23,685 bases of DNA from CAYRVX01 sp964642165 (GTDB lineage Bacteria; Planctomycetota; Phycisphaerae; SM23-33), in the NCBI GenBank assembly GCA_964642165.1, contig CAZXOC010000089.1, forward strand, positions 1-23,685, in the 5' to 3' direction. Position numbers and translations under genes: made by a program. Below, piece by piece: positions 15,062-23,215 of the stretch. The first letter of the stretch is position 1. Every line of letters starts with the position of its first letter. The notes below the pieces were generated by a model that was not told the DNA's origin, searched no databases, and saw nothing but the letters and a program-made list of their open reading frames with translations.

Positions 15062-15554
15062 CCGCCGGCGTCTCGGCGCGTTCACGCTCCTGGAGCTCAT
15101 CGCCGTGCTGGTGCTGATCAGCACGGTGCTGGCCATCGCCGCGCCGTCGCTCCGCGGCTTCGTCCGGGGGCGGCAGACGTCCGACACGGCCGCTCGCATG
15201 CTCTCGCTGACCCACCTGGCACGCTCGCGGGCGATCTCCCAGGGCTGCACCTACCGCCTGAACTTCGACACCGAGGAGGGCATCTACTGGCTCACCGTCC
15301 AGGAGGGCGGGGCGTTCGTGGAGATCGAGGGCGACTACGGCCGGCACTTCCGCCTGCCCGTCGGCGTGTCGATCGCATTGGACGCGCCGTCGGACGAAGA
15401 GGAGCTCTCGTACGTTCGGTTCTACCCGGACGGCCGATGTGACGCGGCGACCATCGAGCTGGCGGGCGGCGAGGGAGACGTCCTTCAGGTGATCTGCCCG
15501 TCGGCGTCGGAGCGGTTCCGGATCATCTCGCCCACGGACGAGGAGAGGCTATGA
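15033..15554 (+). CDS. gspH: Minor pseudopilin GspH
   Basis: A 173-residue minor pseudopilin with the processing site LGA/FTLLE (Ala16, Phe17, Glu21), the helix LIAVLVLISTVLAIAAPSLRGF, and the GspH-like RQTSDTAARMLSLTHLARSRAISQG segment followed by a beta-rich domain. No alternative in-frame start is available between the ATG at 15033 and the processing site, so the 29-base overlap with gspG is real. The order G-H-I-J supports this assignment over a second GspG. It should sit at or near the pseudopilus tip. Confidence 0.87.
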   Translation: MTSTTGPSSDRRRLGAFTLLELIAVLVLISTVLAIAAPSLRGFVRGRQTSDTAARMLSLTHLARSRAISQGCTYRLNFDTEEGIYWLTVQEGGAFVEIEGDYGRHFRLPVGVSIALDAPSDEEELSYVRFYPDGRCDAATIELAGGEGDVLQVICPSASERFRIISPTDEERL

Positions 15555-15955
15555 GGGCCCCGCGGACATCCTCGCGACGGGCCCGGCGCGGACGGGCCTT
15601 CACGATCGTGGAGGTCCTGGCCACGCTGACGCTGGCCGCCATCGTCCTGCCGGTGGCCATGCACGGCATCCTGCTGTGCCTGGCGACGGCGGGGCACGCC
15701 CGGCAGCAGGCCCGCGCCGCCTCCCTCGCGCAGACCAAGCTCGCCGAGATCGTGGCCACCGGCGAACTGTACGACGCGGAGACGGAGGGCGACTTCGGCG
15801 AGGACCTGCCCCAGTACACGTGGGCCGCCCAGGTCAACGAGTGGGAGGACCCCAGGCTGGTCCAGGTGGACGTGGCGGTGATCTGGATCCGCCGCGGCCA
15901 GGAACGCTACGTCACCCTCAGCACGCTCGTCTACACGGGAAGCCCCAGTGAATAG
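15551..15955 (+). CDS. gspI: Minor pseudopilin GspI
   Basis: A 134-residue minor pseudopilin. The leader is very basic (RTSSRRARRGR), cut at RA/FTIVE (Ala16, Phe17, Glu21), with the helix VLATLTLAAIVLPVAMHGILL. The ASLAQTKLAEIVATGE segment is the typical GspI pattern, and the small beta-sheet domain ends YVTLSTLVYTG. It overlaps gspH by four bases (ATGA) and gspJ by eight, so the pseudopilin genes are translationally coupled. GspI normally forms the tip complex with GspJ and GspK. Confidence 0.89.
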   Translation: MRAPRTSSRRARRGRAFTIVEVLATLTLAAIVLPVAMHGILLCLATAGHARQQARAASLAQTKLAEIVATGELYDAETEGDFGEDLPQYTWAAQVNEWEDPRLVQVDVAVIWIRRGQERYVTLSTLVYTGSPSE

Positions 15956-16637
15956 CCCCCGCCGACATGCTCGCGCGTTCACGCTGCTGGAGCTGCTGGT
16001 CGCCACGGCGATGACGGCCGTGCTCGCCGGGTCGCTCTACGCGACGCTGCACGTCGCGTTCAAGGCGCGGCGCACCGCCTTTGCGGCTGTCGAGCAGGTG
16101 CGGACGGCGGAGTTGGCCGTCGAGCTGATCCGGGGGGACCTCGAGTCGTCGGTCGTGCCGCGGGGCATCCTGGCCGGGGCGTTCGTGGGCGAGGACACGA
16201 CCGACGGGGCCGGGCGCCCGAGCGACGTGCTCATGCTGCACTGCACCGCCGACGCGGCCCAGGAGACGGAAGGCTTCGGCGACATCCGAATGGTGGAGTT
16301 CGCCTGCGAGCCGGCGGAAGACGGCGAGGGCACGATCCTCCTGCGGCTAGTCACGCTGAACCTGCTGACGACGAACGTCCTGGAGCCGGAGGAGGAGGTG
16401 CTCTGTCGCGGCCTGCGGTCGTTCAACCTGCGGTACTTCGACGGCGAGGAGTGGCTGGACAACTGGGATGCCGCCGTGGAGGACAACGTCCTGCCCCTCG
16501 CGGTGGAGGTCACGCTGGAGATGATCGGCGAGGACGACACGGCCGCGGACGGGACCGGATACTGGGTCTCGCGAGTCTTCCAGCTCCCGTGCAGTTCGCT
16601 CCTGCCGGGGCAACAGGTCGAGATGAGCCCGCTATGA
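15948..16637 (+). CDS. gspJ: Minor pseudopilin GspJ
   Basis: A 229-residue minor pseudopilin starting at GTG (15948) inside the end of gspI. The leader is only ten residues (MNSPRRHARA), cut before FTLLE (Phe11, Glu15). The helix LLVATAMTAVLAGSLYATLHVAF is followed by AVEQVRTAELAVELIRGDLESSV, a GspJ hallmark, and a larger beta domain containing EEVLCRGLRSFNLRYFDGEEWLD near residue 155 and LPLAVEVTLEM toward the end. The stop overlaps the gspK start in ATGA. It is expected to bind GspI and GspK at the pseudopilus tip. Confidence 0.88.
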   Translation: MNSPRRHARAFTLLELLVATAMTAVLAGSLYATLHVAFKARRTAFAAVEQVRTAELAVELIRGDLESSVVPRGILAGAFVGEDTTDGAGRPSDVLMLHCTADAAQETEGFGDIRMVEFACEPAEDGEGTILLRLVTLNLLTTNVLEPEEEVLCRGLRSFNLRYFDGEEWLDNWDAAVEDNVLPLAVEVTLEMIGEDDTAADGTGYWVSRVFQLPCSSLLPGQQVEMSPL

Positions 16638-18061
16638 GACCACCCATCGTGCCATCGCGCGGACAGCCCGGCAGGGGCTGCTTCGGCCTGCGGGCCGGGC
16701 CCCCGGGCCCCCGTGCGCGCCGGCGGCCCCCGCGCGGCACCGTCCTGATCGTCACGATGTGGATCCTGGTGGTCCTGGCGGGGATGGTGCTGGTCCTCGC
16801 CGGAGCGATGCGGATCGAAGGCGCGTGCTCGGCCAACCACGCCGCGCAGCAGCAGGCCGCCGCCATCGAGGGCGGCGCGATCCAGTACGTACTGGCGAGC
16901 CTGGACGGTCTGCAGGGGCGGGTCCCCACGGAGGCCGACATGCCCTCCCAGGGCGTCCAGGTCGGCGACGGGGCGTTCTGGATCGTCCGCCCGGACTACG
17001 AGGACGGGCGCGAGGAGGTCTACGGCGTCGTCGACGAGGCCTGCAAGCTGAACCTCAACACCGCCACGGAGGAGATGCTCTCGGCCTTGCCGGGCATGAC
17101 GCCGGAGACCGCGGCGGCCATCCTGGACTGGCGCGACGGCGACAGCGACCTGACCGTCGGCGGGGCCGAAAGCGAGTACTACCTGCTCCTGCCCGACCCG
17201 TACGAGTGCAAGAACGCCCCGCTGGAGACGGTCGAGGAGCTGCTGCTGATCAAGCTCATGACGAGGGACGTGCTGTTCGGCGAGGACACCAACCGCAACG
17301 GGAGCCTCGACGAAAACGAGAACGACGCCGACGAGACCGACCCGCCGGACAACCACGACGGGACACTCGACGGCGGCATCTACGACCTGGTCACCGTCTA
17401 CACCTCCGAGGCCAACACCACCGCCTCCGGGTCCCAGCGGGTCGACGTCAACCGGGCCCGGACGAGGGACCTGACCAACGTGTTCCAGAAGTCGGTCGCC
17501 AAGGAGCGGCTGGAGGACATCGTCAGGCGCACGCGTCTCGGTCGGCCGTTCCAGAACGTCCTGGACCTCTACTACCGCACGGGCCTGACGATGGAGGAGT
17601 TCGGGCCCATCGCCGATGAGCTCACCACGCAGAGCGGCAGGACCCTCCGCGGGATGATCAACGTCAACACGGCGCCGAAGCAGGTGCTGCTGAGCCTTCC
17701 GGGCCTGGAGGAGTCGGACGTCTCGTCGCTGATCTCGTCGCGATCGGCCGACAACGCCGACCGCACCAGCTTTGCCTGGGTCGCGGACGCCCTTCCCCAG
17801 GAGAAGGCCGTCGGCATCGGGAGCTATCTCACCGCGCGGTCGTACCAGTTTTCCGCCGACCTCGTCAGCGTCGCCGGCAACGGGCGGGCGTTCCGCCGGT
17901 GCCGGGTGGTCGTCGACGCGCGCGAGAGCCCCCCGCGGGTGGTCTACCGCCAGTCGCTGACGTCCCTGGGCTGGCCGCTGGCCCCGGAGATCCTGCTCGA
18001 ACTGCGGGCCGGCGTGTCCGTCGAGCAGATGCTCGAGGACACCTACCAGGAGGTCCGGTAG
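16634..18061 (+). CDS. gspK: Pseudopilus tip protein GspK with EF-hand-like insert
   Basis: A 475-residue GspK, much longer than typical proteobacterial GspK (about 320-340). A 35-residue basic leader ends at PPRG/TVLIVTMWILVVLAG; here the -1 residue is Gly and the +5 Glu is absent, as usual for GspK. Two helix-hairpin-helix-like units follow: LNLNTATEEMLSALPGM (from about 138) and INVNTAPKQVLLSLPGL (from about 342). Between them is an acidic insert with a canonical EF-hand loop, DTNRNGSLDENE (218-229), and a partial second one (DNHDGTLDGG). Calcium binding in the tip is therefore likely. It overlaps gspJ by four bases, and one base separates it from gspL. Confidence 0.9.
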   Translation: MRPPIVPSRGQPGRGCFGLRAGPPGPRARRRPPRGTVLIVTMWILVVLAGMVLVLAGAMRIEGACSANHAAQQQAAAIEGGAIQYVLASLDGLQGRVPTEADMPSQGVQVGDGAFWIVRPDYEDGREEVYGVVDEACKLNLNTATEEMLSALPGMTPETAAAILDWRDGDSDLTVGGAESEYYLLLPDPYECKNAPLETVEELLLIKLMTRDVLFGEDTNRNGSLDENENDADETDPPDNHDGTLDGGIYDLVTVYTSEANTTASGSQRVDVNRARTRDLTNVFQKSVAKERLEDIVRRTRLGRPFQNVLDLYYRTGLTMEEFGPIADELTTQSGRTLRGMINVNTAPKQVLLSLPGLEESDVSSLISSRSADNADRTSFAWVADALPQEKAVGIGSYLTARSYQFSADLVSVAGNGRAFRRCRVVVDARESPPRVVYRQSLTSLGWPLAPEILLELRAGVSVEQMLEDTYQEVR

Positions 18062-18062
18062 C

Positions 18063-19553
18063 ATGCTTGGGAAGCGCAAGATGCTCGGCCTGGCCGTGAC
18101 GAGCCGTTCGATCACGGCCGTCGAGGTCGTCGCGGCGAACGGTGGCGGCCGGACCAGCCGCGCCGCCGAGTTCGTCTACCCCGACGGCGCCGGGCTCCAG
18201 GAGCCGGTCCCGCTGGGCAAGGCCTTGCGGCAGTTCCTCCGCCGGAAGGGGTTCTCCGCGTCGCGCTGCGTGATCGGCATGGAGGCCAACTGGCTGACGG
18301 CCCGGGCGAAGGAGCTTCCCGCGGGCGCGGGCGAATCGGTCCCGGAGATCCTCTCCCTGATGGTCGAGCGGGAGTTTGCCTCCGATCGCAAGGAGCTGGT
18401 GTTCGACTATGCCCTCGGGACGGAGACGGGGGGGGAGCGTTCGGCGCTGCTGGTGGCCGCACCGCAGCGCGTCCTGGACCAGCTCGCGGCGGTGGCGCAG
18501 GCCGCCGGCCTGACCGTCGCCCGGGTCACCGCCTCGACGATGGCGTTGGCGGGCTCGACCAACGGCTCGGCGGCGGAGTACCGGCTCGTGCTGCACCTCT
18601 TCGGTGGCGGCGCGGAGTTGGCGCTGCACTCCGACGGCGCCCTGCGCATGATGCGGCGGCTGCCCGTGTCCGTTCCGGCGGGCGCCGCGGCCGGGGAAGC
18701 CCCGGCCAACGGCTGGCTCAGCGATCTCACCGATCAACTCCGCCGCGTCGTCGCGCTGCTGCCGGGCGGGGAGTCCCAGGCGGAGGCGGCGCGGGAACTG
18801 CTGGTCTGGGACGAGGCAGGGCTCGACCCGGAGGCGTGCCAGGCCCTGTCCGAGCAGCTCGCGCTGCCCATCAGGCTCTGCAAGGGTCCCGACGGCCTGG
18901 AGCCGGCCGGCGTGCGATCCCCCTCGCCCGGCGCGCAGTTCTCCGCGGCGGCGGCGATGGCCCTGGACGCCCTGCGAGGACGCCCGCCGGCCGTCGACCT
19001 GCTCCATTCCCGCCTCGCCCCACGCAAGATGCTCGCCGTCGGCAGGAAGGTCGTCTGGGCGGCGGCCATCGTGGCGACCCTCATCGTCGCCGGGACGGTG
19101 CTGGCCCTCGACTGGCGCCGGGACAGCCTCGATGCCTCCCTCATGGCATCGAAGCTGCGCGACATGGCGGGCGATCTCGCCGAGGCCAAGGCCACCATCA
19201 CCAAGGTGACCTTCGCCCGCCCGTGGTACAACCAGCGGCCGACCTACCTCGACTGCATGCGGGAGCTGGCCGTCGCCTTTCCGGAAGAGGGCCTCATCTG
19301 GACCACGAGCCTGGGCATCCAGGAGGACATGCAGGTTGTCTTCTCCGGCAAGGCCGTCAGCGAATCGGCCGTGCTGGACGTGCTCGACCGCCTCAAGGCC
19401 AACCCGAAGCTCGCGGGTGTCCAGCTGCTGTACACCCGCGACGCCGACCGGAGCGGGCGAGAGGTCGCCTTCTCCATGAGCTTCACCTTCGTTCAGCCGG
19501 ATGGAACATGGTCTTCACCAAGCGTGAGAAAATCGTCCTTGGGGCGACGATAA
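18063..19553 (+). CDS. gspL: GspL-like protein (PilM-like actin fold joined to PilN-like part)
   Basis: A 496-residue bitopic inner-membrane protein. The cytoplasmic part (1-325) has an actin-like PilM/GspL fold: GLAVTSRSITAVEVV at the start, a repeat of mixed alpha/beta segments, and a late FSAAAAMALDAL helix. A single membrane helix (about 328-348, VVWAAAIVATLIVAGTVLAL) leads to a periplasmic PilN/GspL-like domain with YLDCMRELAVAFPEEGLIWTTSL, VVFSGKAVSESAVLDVLDRLK and a final VAFSMSFTFV. GspL recruits the GspE ATPase to the membrane and pairs with GspM. The assignment rests on architecture and position between gspK and a GspM-like gene; sequence similarity to classical GspL is low by eye. 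Confidence 0.85.
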   Translation: MLGKRKMLGLAVTSRSITAVEVVAANGGGRTSRAAEFVYPDGAGLQEPVPLGKALRQFLRRKGFSASRCVIGMEANWLTARAKELPAGAGESVPEILSLMVEREFASDRKELVFDYALGTETGGERSALLVAAPQRVLDQLAAVAQAAGLTVARVTASTMALAGSTNGSAAEYRLVLHLFGGGAELALHSDGALRMMRRLPVSVPAGAAAGEAPANGWLSDLTDQLRRVVALLPGGESQAEAARELLVWDEAGLDPEACQALSEQLALPIRLCKGPDGLEPAGVRSPSPGAQFSAAAAMALDALRGRPPAVDLLHSRLAPRKMLAVGRKVVWAAAIVATLIVAGTVLALDWRRDSLDASLMASKLRDMAGDLAEAKATITKVTFARPWYNQRPTYLDCMRELAVAFPEEGLIWTTSLGIQEDMQVVFSGKAVSESAVLDVLDRLKANPKLAGVQLLYTRDADRSGREVAFSMSFTFVQPDGTWSSPSVRKSSLGRR

Positions 19554-20089
19554 TCGCCCTGTGCGTGCTGGTGCTGGACGTCTACGTCCTGACGCCCCTG
19601 ATGGCGCAGCGCTCCGCCGTCCAGGCCGACCAGGCGCGCCTGCTGGGCAAGCTGACCCAGGCCCGGAGCCTCCTGAAGCGTCGCCGGCTGCTCGGACGCA
19701 AGTGGCGCGGCATGCTCACCGACGGCATGAAGCGCGATCCCGCCGAGGCCGAAAGCCAGCTCCTCCGCGCCCTGCGCCGCTGGTCGTCCGAGGCGCGCGT
19801 GAGGCTCTCCTCCCTGCGACCCGAGCGCTCCATGGAGGAATCGCCGCTGCCCGAGATCACCGTCCACGCCGCCGGCACGGGATCGATGGCCGCCGCCTCG
19901 CGCTTGCTCTGGCGGATCGAGACGGCCAAAATCCCCGTTAAGGTCCGGATGCTCCAGCTCGGCAGCCGCAAGGACGGCACGGACGACCTGTCCCTTCACC
20001 TGAGAGTCTCCACGCTCTATTCTCCCGCGGGGCCGGCCTCGCCCAAGCAGGCCGCCAAACGCCGCGTGCCGGCACGAGGTGCCTCATGA
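19508..20089 (+). CDS. gspM: GspM/PilO-like inner-membrane protein
   Basis: A 193-residue protein with a short basic N-terminus (MVFTKREK), one membrane helix (about 9-31, IVLGATIIALCVLVLDVYVL), a charged coiled region (QADQARLLGKLTQARSLLKRRRLLGRKW) and a small alpha/beta periplasmic domain ending DLSLHLRVSTLYSP. This is the GspM/PilO layout, which pairs with GspL in the inner-membrane platform. The start at 19508 lies 46 bases inside gspL; it is chosen because KREK must precede the membrane helix. Similarity is structural and positional, so confidence in the exact family is moderate. It overlaps the next gene by four bases. Confidence 0.72.
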   Translation: MVFTKREKIVLGATIIALCVLVLDVYVLTPLMAQRSAVQADQARLLGKLTQARSLLKRRRLLGRKWRGMLTDGMKRDPAEAESQLLRALRRWSSEARVRLSSLRPERSMEESPLPEITVHAAGTGSMAAASRLLWRIETAKIPVKVRMLQLGSRKDGTDDLSLHLRVSTLYSPAGPASPKQAAKRRVPARGAS

Positions 20090-20745
20090 ACCGCTGGAAT
20101 CCGTCGCCGGGCACGAAGCTGTTCGTCGCGGCCGTGGCAGGCTCGCTGCTGTGGGCCGCCTCCTGGCTGCCGGCCGCCAACGGGCGCGACGACTCCTGGG
20201 ACGACTACCGCGTGCTCGTGGAGCGGAACATCTTCCTGCGCGACCGGCGTCCGCGACGTCGTATGCCTCCGTCGACCCGCCCGACCCGGCGCTCGCGCAG
20301 CGACAGCGACGACGACATCGCGCTGACGGGCATCGCCCGGCGCGACGGCGTCTTCGTCGCGTTCTTCGAGGACGTGCGGGAGGGCACGACCTTCCAGGTC
20401 CGCGCCGGGCAGCCCGTCGGGAAGGGCAAGGTGGCGGCCATCACGCTGGAGGGCGTGCAGTACGAGCGCGGCGAGGCGGCGAAACGGATCGGGGTCGGCC
20501 GGACGCTGACGGGCTTCGTGGCGGCCATCGTGACCGACCTGCCCCCCCCGAGCCCCCCGCCCACCCCGTCGGGGCCGGAACCCGCCTCGCGACCGAGCGG
20601 CGAGCCGACGACCGGCCCGGCGGGGCCCACGACGCAGCCGGCAACCGCCCCCGCGCGGCCGCCGGCGGGCGGCACCGGGGGAGGCGACCTGAAGAGCATC
20701 TTGGAGCGAATGCGCCGTCGGCGCGAACAGGAGCTACGGAGATGA
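20086..20745 (+). CDS. gspC: GspC/PilP-like protein linking inner membrane to secretin
   Basis: A 219-residue protein with an N-terminal membrane helix (about 11-31), then DDYRVLVERNIFLRDR, the NIF motif common at the entry to the GspC homology region and PilP. A beta-rich domain follows (about 75-145): IALTGIARRDGVFVAFFED, FQVRAGQPVGKGKVAAITL, GVQYERGE. This matches the HR domain that contacts the secretin N0 domain. There is no PDZ domain; the C-terminal third is a Pro/Thr/Gln-rich linker (about 150-200) and a short basic helix (LKSILERMRRRREQELRR). It overlaps gspD by four bases. Direct pairing with the secretin is inferred from this order and from the similar Thr/Gln/Pro linker in GspD. 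Confidence 0.74.
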   Translation: MNRWNPSPGTKLFVAAVAGSLLWAASWLPAANGRDDSWDDYRVLVERNIFLRDRRPRRRMPPSTRPTRRSRSDSDDDIALTGIARRDGVFVAFFEDVREGTTFQVRAGQPVGKGKVAAITLEGVQYERGEAAKRIGVGRTLTGFVAAIVTDLPPPSPPPTPSGPEPASRPSGEPTTGPAGPTTQPATAPARPPAGGTGGGDLKSILERMRRRREQELRR

Positions 20746-23215
20746 CGGATCTACAAGACCTCGGGCGCCGCCCGGGCGGGCGCAGCGCCGGCACGGACCG
20801 TTGGGCAGGTTGGCTGGCCGTGTCGGCCGTTCTCGTGATGGCCCTTTCGGCCGGGCCGGCCCGAGCCCAGGAGGCATCGACCCAGCCGGCGGCCACGAGC
20901 CAGCCGGCGGCTACGACCCAGCCGGCGGCTACGACCCAGCCGGCGGCCACGACCCAGCCGGCGGCTACGACGCAGCCGGGACCGACCACCGGCCCCAGCA
21001 CCANNNNNNNNNNNNNNNNNNNNNNNNNNNNNNNNNNNNNNNNNNNNNNNNNNNNNNNNNNNNNNNNNNNNNNNNNNNNNNNNNNNNNNNNNNNNNNNNN
21101 NNNACGACCCAGCCGGCGGCTACGACGCAGCCGGGACCGACCACCGGCCCCAGCACCATGCCCGGGCAGAAGGGCCTCCTGATGAACTTCCGGGGCACCT
21201 CGCTCCAGGCCGTCCTGGAGTACCTCTCGGAGACGGCCGGGCTGGTCATCCTCAACGGCGCCGACACCGAAGGCCGCGTCACCATCTTGAGCCGCAAACG
21301 TGTCGACACGGACGAGGCCATCGCCCTGCTCGACACGATTCTCAAGGAGAAGGGCTACACCGCCATCCGCACCGGGCGGCTGCTGAAGATCGTCACGCTC
21401 GCCCAGGCGGTGAAGGAGAACCTGCCGGTCCACTCCGGCAGCGACCCGGACGACGTGCCGGTGTCCGACCGGCTGGTCACGCAGGTGATCCCGGTCCGGT
21501 ACGCCGACGCGACGCGGCTGCGGACCGAGCTGGCCCCGCTCGTCAGCACGGGCGCGACCCTGACGGCCAACCAGGCCAGCAACTCGCTGATCCTGATCGA
21601 CACGCAGACGAACATCCGCCGGATCATGCAGATCCTGAGGGCCCTGGACGCGCACATGGCCGGGGTGGCGGAGGTGAAGGTCTACCGGCTGGAGTTCGCC
21701 GATGCCACCAGCACGAGCCGGCTGATCACGGAGCTGTTCCGGCAGGACCAGAACCAGCGGGACAGCGGCGCGAGGGTGATCATGCCCTTTGGCCGATTCA
21801 TGGGGGGCGACCGGGGCGGCGACCGCGGGCGAGGCGGCGACCGGGGCCGGGACGAGGGAGGCGCCCGCCAGCAGAGGGTCACCGCCACCGCCGACGACCG
21901 GACCAACACGCTGGTGGTCAGCGCCCCGTCGGACCTGCTCAAGGTCATCGACGGCATCGTCAAGGAGCTGGACTCCGACCCCACCGAGGAGCAGTCGGTG
22001 TTCATCTACCCGCTGAAGAACGCCGACGCGACCAACCTGGAGGAGGTGCTGAACCGGATCTTCTCCGAGACGCTCTCGACCACGGGGGGGCGCACGACGA
22101 CCGGCCGCACCACCACCAGCTCCCGTTTCGGGGGCCGGGGTTCGTCGTTTGGCCGCAGCACTATGCTGTCGAGCAGCGCCGGCGCCGGGGCCGGCGACCT
22201 GGCGGGCCAGGTCTACGTCGTCGCGGATGAGGACACCAACTCCCTGATCATCCGCACGGCGGCGAAGCACGTCGAGCGCGTCAAGGAGATCCTGGCGGAG
22301 CTGGACCGCCCGATCCGGCAGGTGCTGATCAAGGTCCTGATCGCCGAGGTGACGCACGACAAGACGACGGACCTGGGGGCGGAGTTCTCCGCGCTGAACA
22401 TCCGCGTCGGCAGCTCCACCAGCTCGATCGGCACGGACTTCGCCGTCGTCAGCCAGAAGGGCGGGCTCATCACCAAGGTGGTCGACGCCGACTACACCGT
22501 CACGCTTCGCGCCTTGGCGACCCTGGGCAAGCTCGACGTCCTGTCTCGCCCGTACATCCTCGCCAGCGACAACCAGGAGGCCTCCATCACCATCGGCAAC
22601 GAGGTGCCCTTCATCCGGAACACCCGCACCACGGAGACGGGGCAGACCATCAACACGATCGAGTACGAGGACATCGGCATCATCCTGGTCGTCACCCCGC
22701 ACATCAACCCCGAGGGCCTCGTCATCATGGACGTCGCGCCGGAGATCTCGACGCTCACCGGCGTGACCGTGCCCATCTCCGAGACGGTCGATGCTGAGGT
22801 CTTCGCCAAGCGGTCGGCCCAAACGCGCGTCGCCATCCGCAACGGGCAGACCATCGTCATCGGCGGCCTGATGGAGGACCGCATGACGGACACGATCAAC
22901 AAGGTCCCCCTTATCGGGGACATCCCGCACATCGGGCACCTCTTCCAGCGGTCGATCAAGACCAAGGTCAAGACGGAGCTGCTGATCTTCCTCACGCCGC
23001 ACGTGGCCGATGAGCCCGACAAGCTCCGGAAGATGTCCAAGAAGGAGGCGGCCGGAAACAAGACCATCCAGGGCGCGACGGGGACGGGGGCGTTCCAGGA
23101 ACACATGAAGGGCATGCGGCGCGGCGCGACGACCATCGAGCCGGTGCGGGCTACGGTGCTGCCGGTCACGGCCACGTCGCGCCCCGCGGGGAAGAAAGAT
23201 GGTCCCCGGCCGTAA
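20742..23215 (+). CDS. gspD: Type II secretion outer-membrane secretin GspD (interrupted by an assembly gap)
   Basis: The outer-membrane secretin channel. A signal peptide ends at about ARA/Q, followed by QPAATT hexapeptide repeats and then the 100-base N gap. The two sides read in different frames only because the gap length is nominal: removing the Ns and one of two identical 55-base flanks gives one frame of 772 residues. In that numbering N0 starts near 88 (LMNFRGTSLQAVLEYLSE); three N1-type repeats follow (VTQVIPVRYADATRL; VKVYRLEFADATSTS; SVFIYPLKNADATNL). The secretin core has IRQVLIKVLIAEVTHDKTTDLG, the gate EVPFIRNTRT and the signature VPLIGDIPHIGHLF (from 670) through LLIFLTPHV. Loops at 303-324 (GGDRGGDRGRGGDRG) and in N3 (TTTGRTTTSSRFGGRG) are low complexity. 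It is the last core gene of the operon. Confidence 0.95.
20877..20984 (+). repeat. 18-bp tandem repeat encoding QPAATT in GspD
   Basis: Five 18-base units (acgacccagccggcggct and close variants, 20877-20966) plus a partial sixth encode the linker after the signal peptide of GspD. The unit recurs after the N gap (21104-21138). The true copy number is unknown because the assembly breaks here. Confidence 0.93.
20949..21158. repeat. Identical 55-base flanks on both sides of the N gap
   Basis: Bases 20949-21003 and 21104-21158 match at all 55 positions, starting acgacccagccggcggct and ending ggccccagcacca. They cover the last QPAATT units and the TTGPST segment. This is most likely one sequence shown twice by scaffolding, but a genuine longer duplication is not excluded. 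Confidence 0.95.
21004..21103. other. Assembly gap of 100 Ns within gspD
   Basis: A run of exactly 100 Ns, a conventional filler length. The 55 bases before it (20949-21003) and after it (21104-21158) are identical, which suggests contigs joined at a shared k-mer inside the tandem repeat. Deleting the Ns and one 55-base copy removes 155 bases and restores the reading frame. Confidence 0.97.

Noticed and set aside
20877..20984. A CRISPR-like array in the 18-bp repeats
   Set aside because: The units are directly adjacent with no spacers and are in frame as a protein linker.
20742..23215. A frameshifted or pseudogenised gspD
   Set aside because: The frame change is caused by the nominal length of the N gap; collapsing the identical 55-base flanks gives an intact gene.
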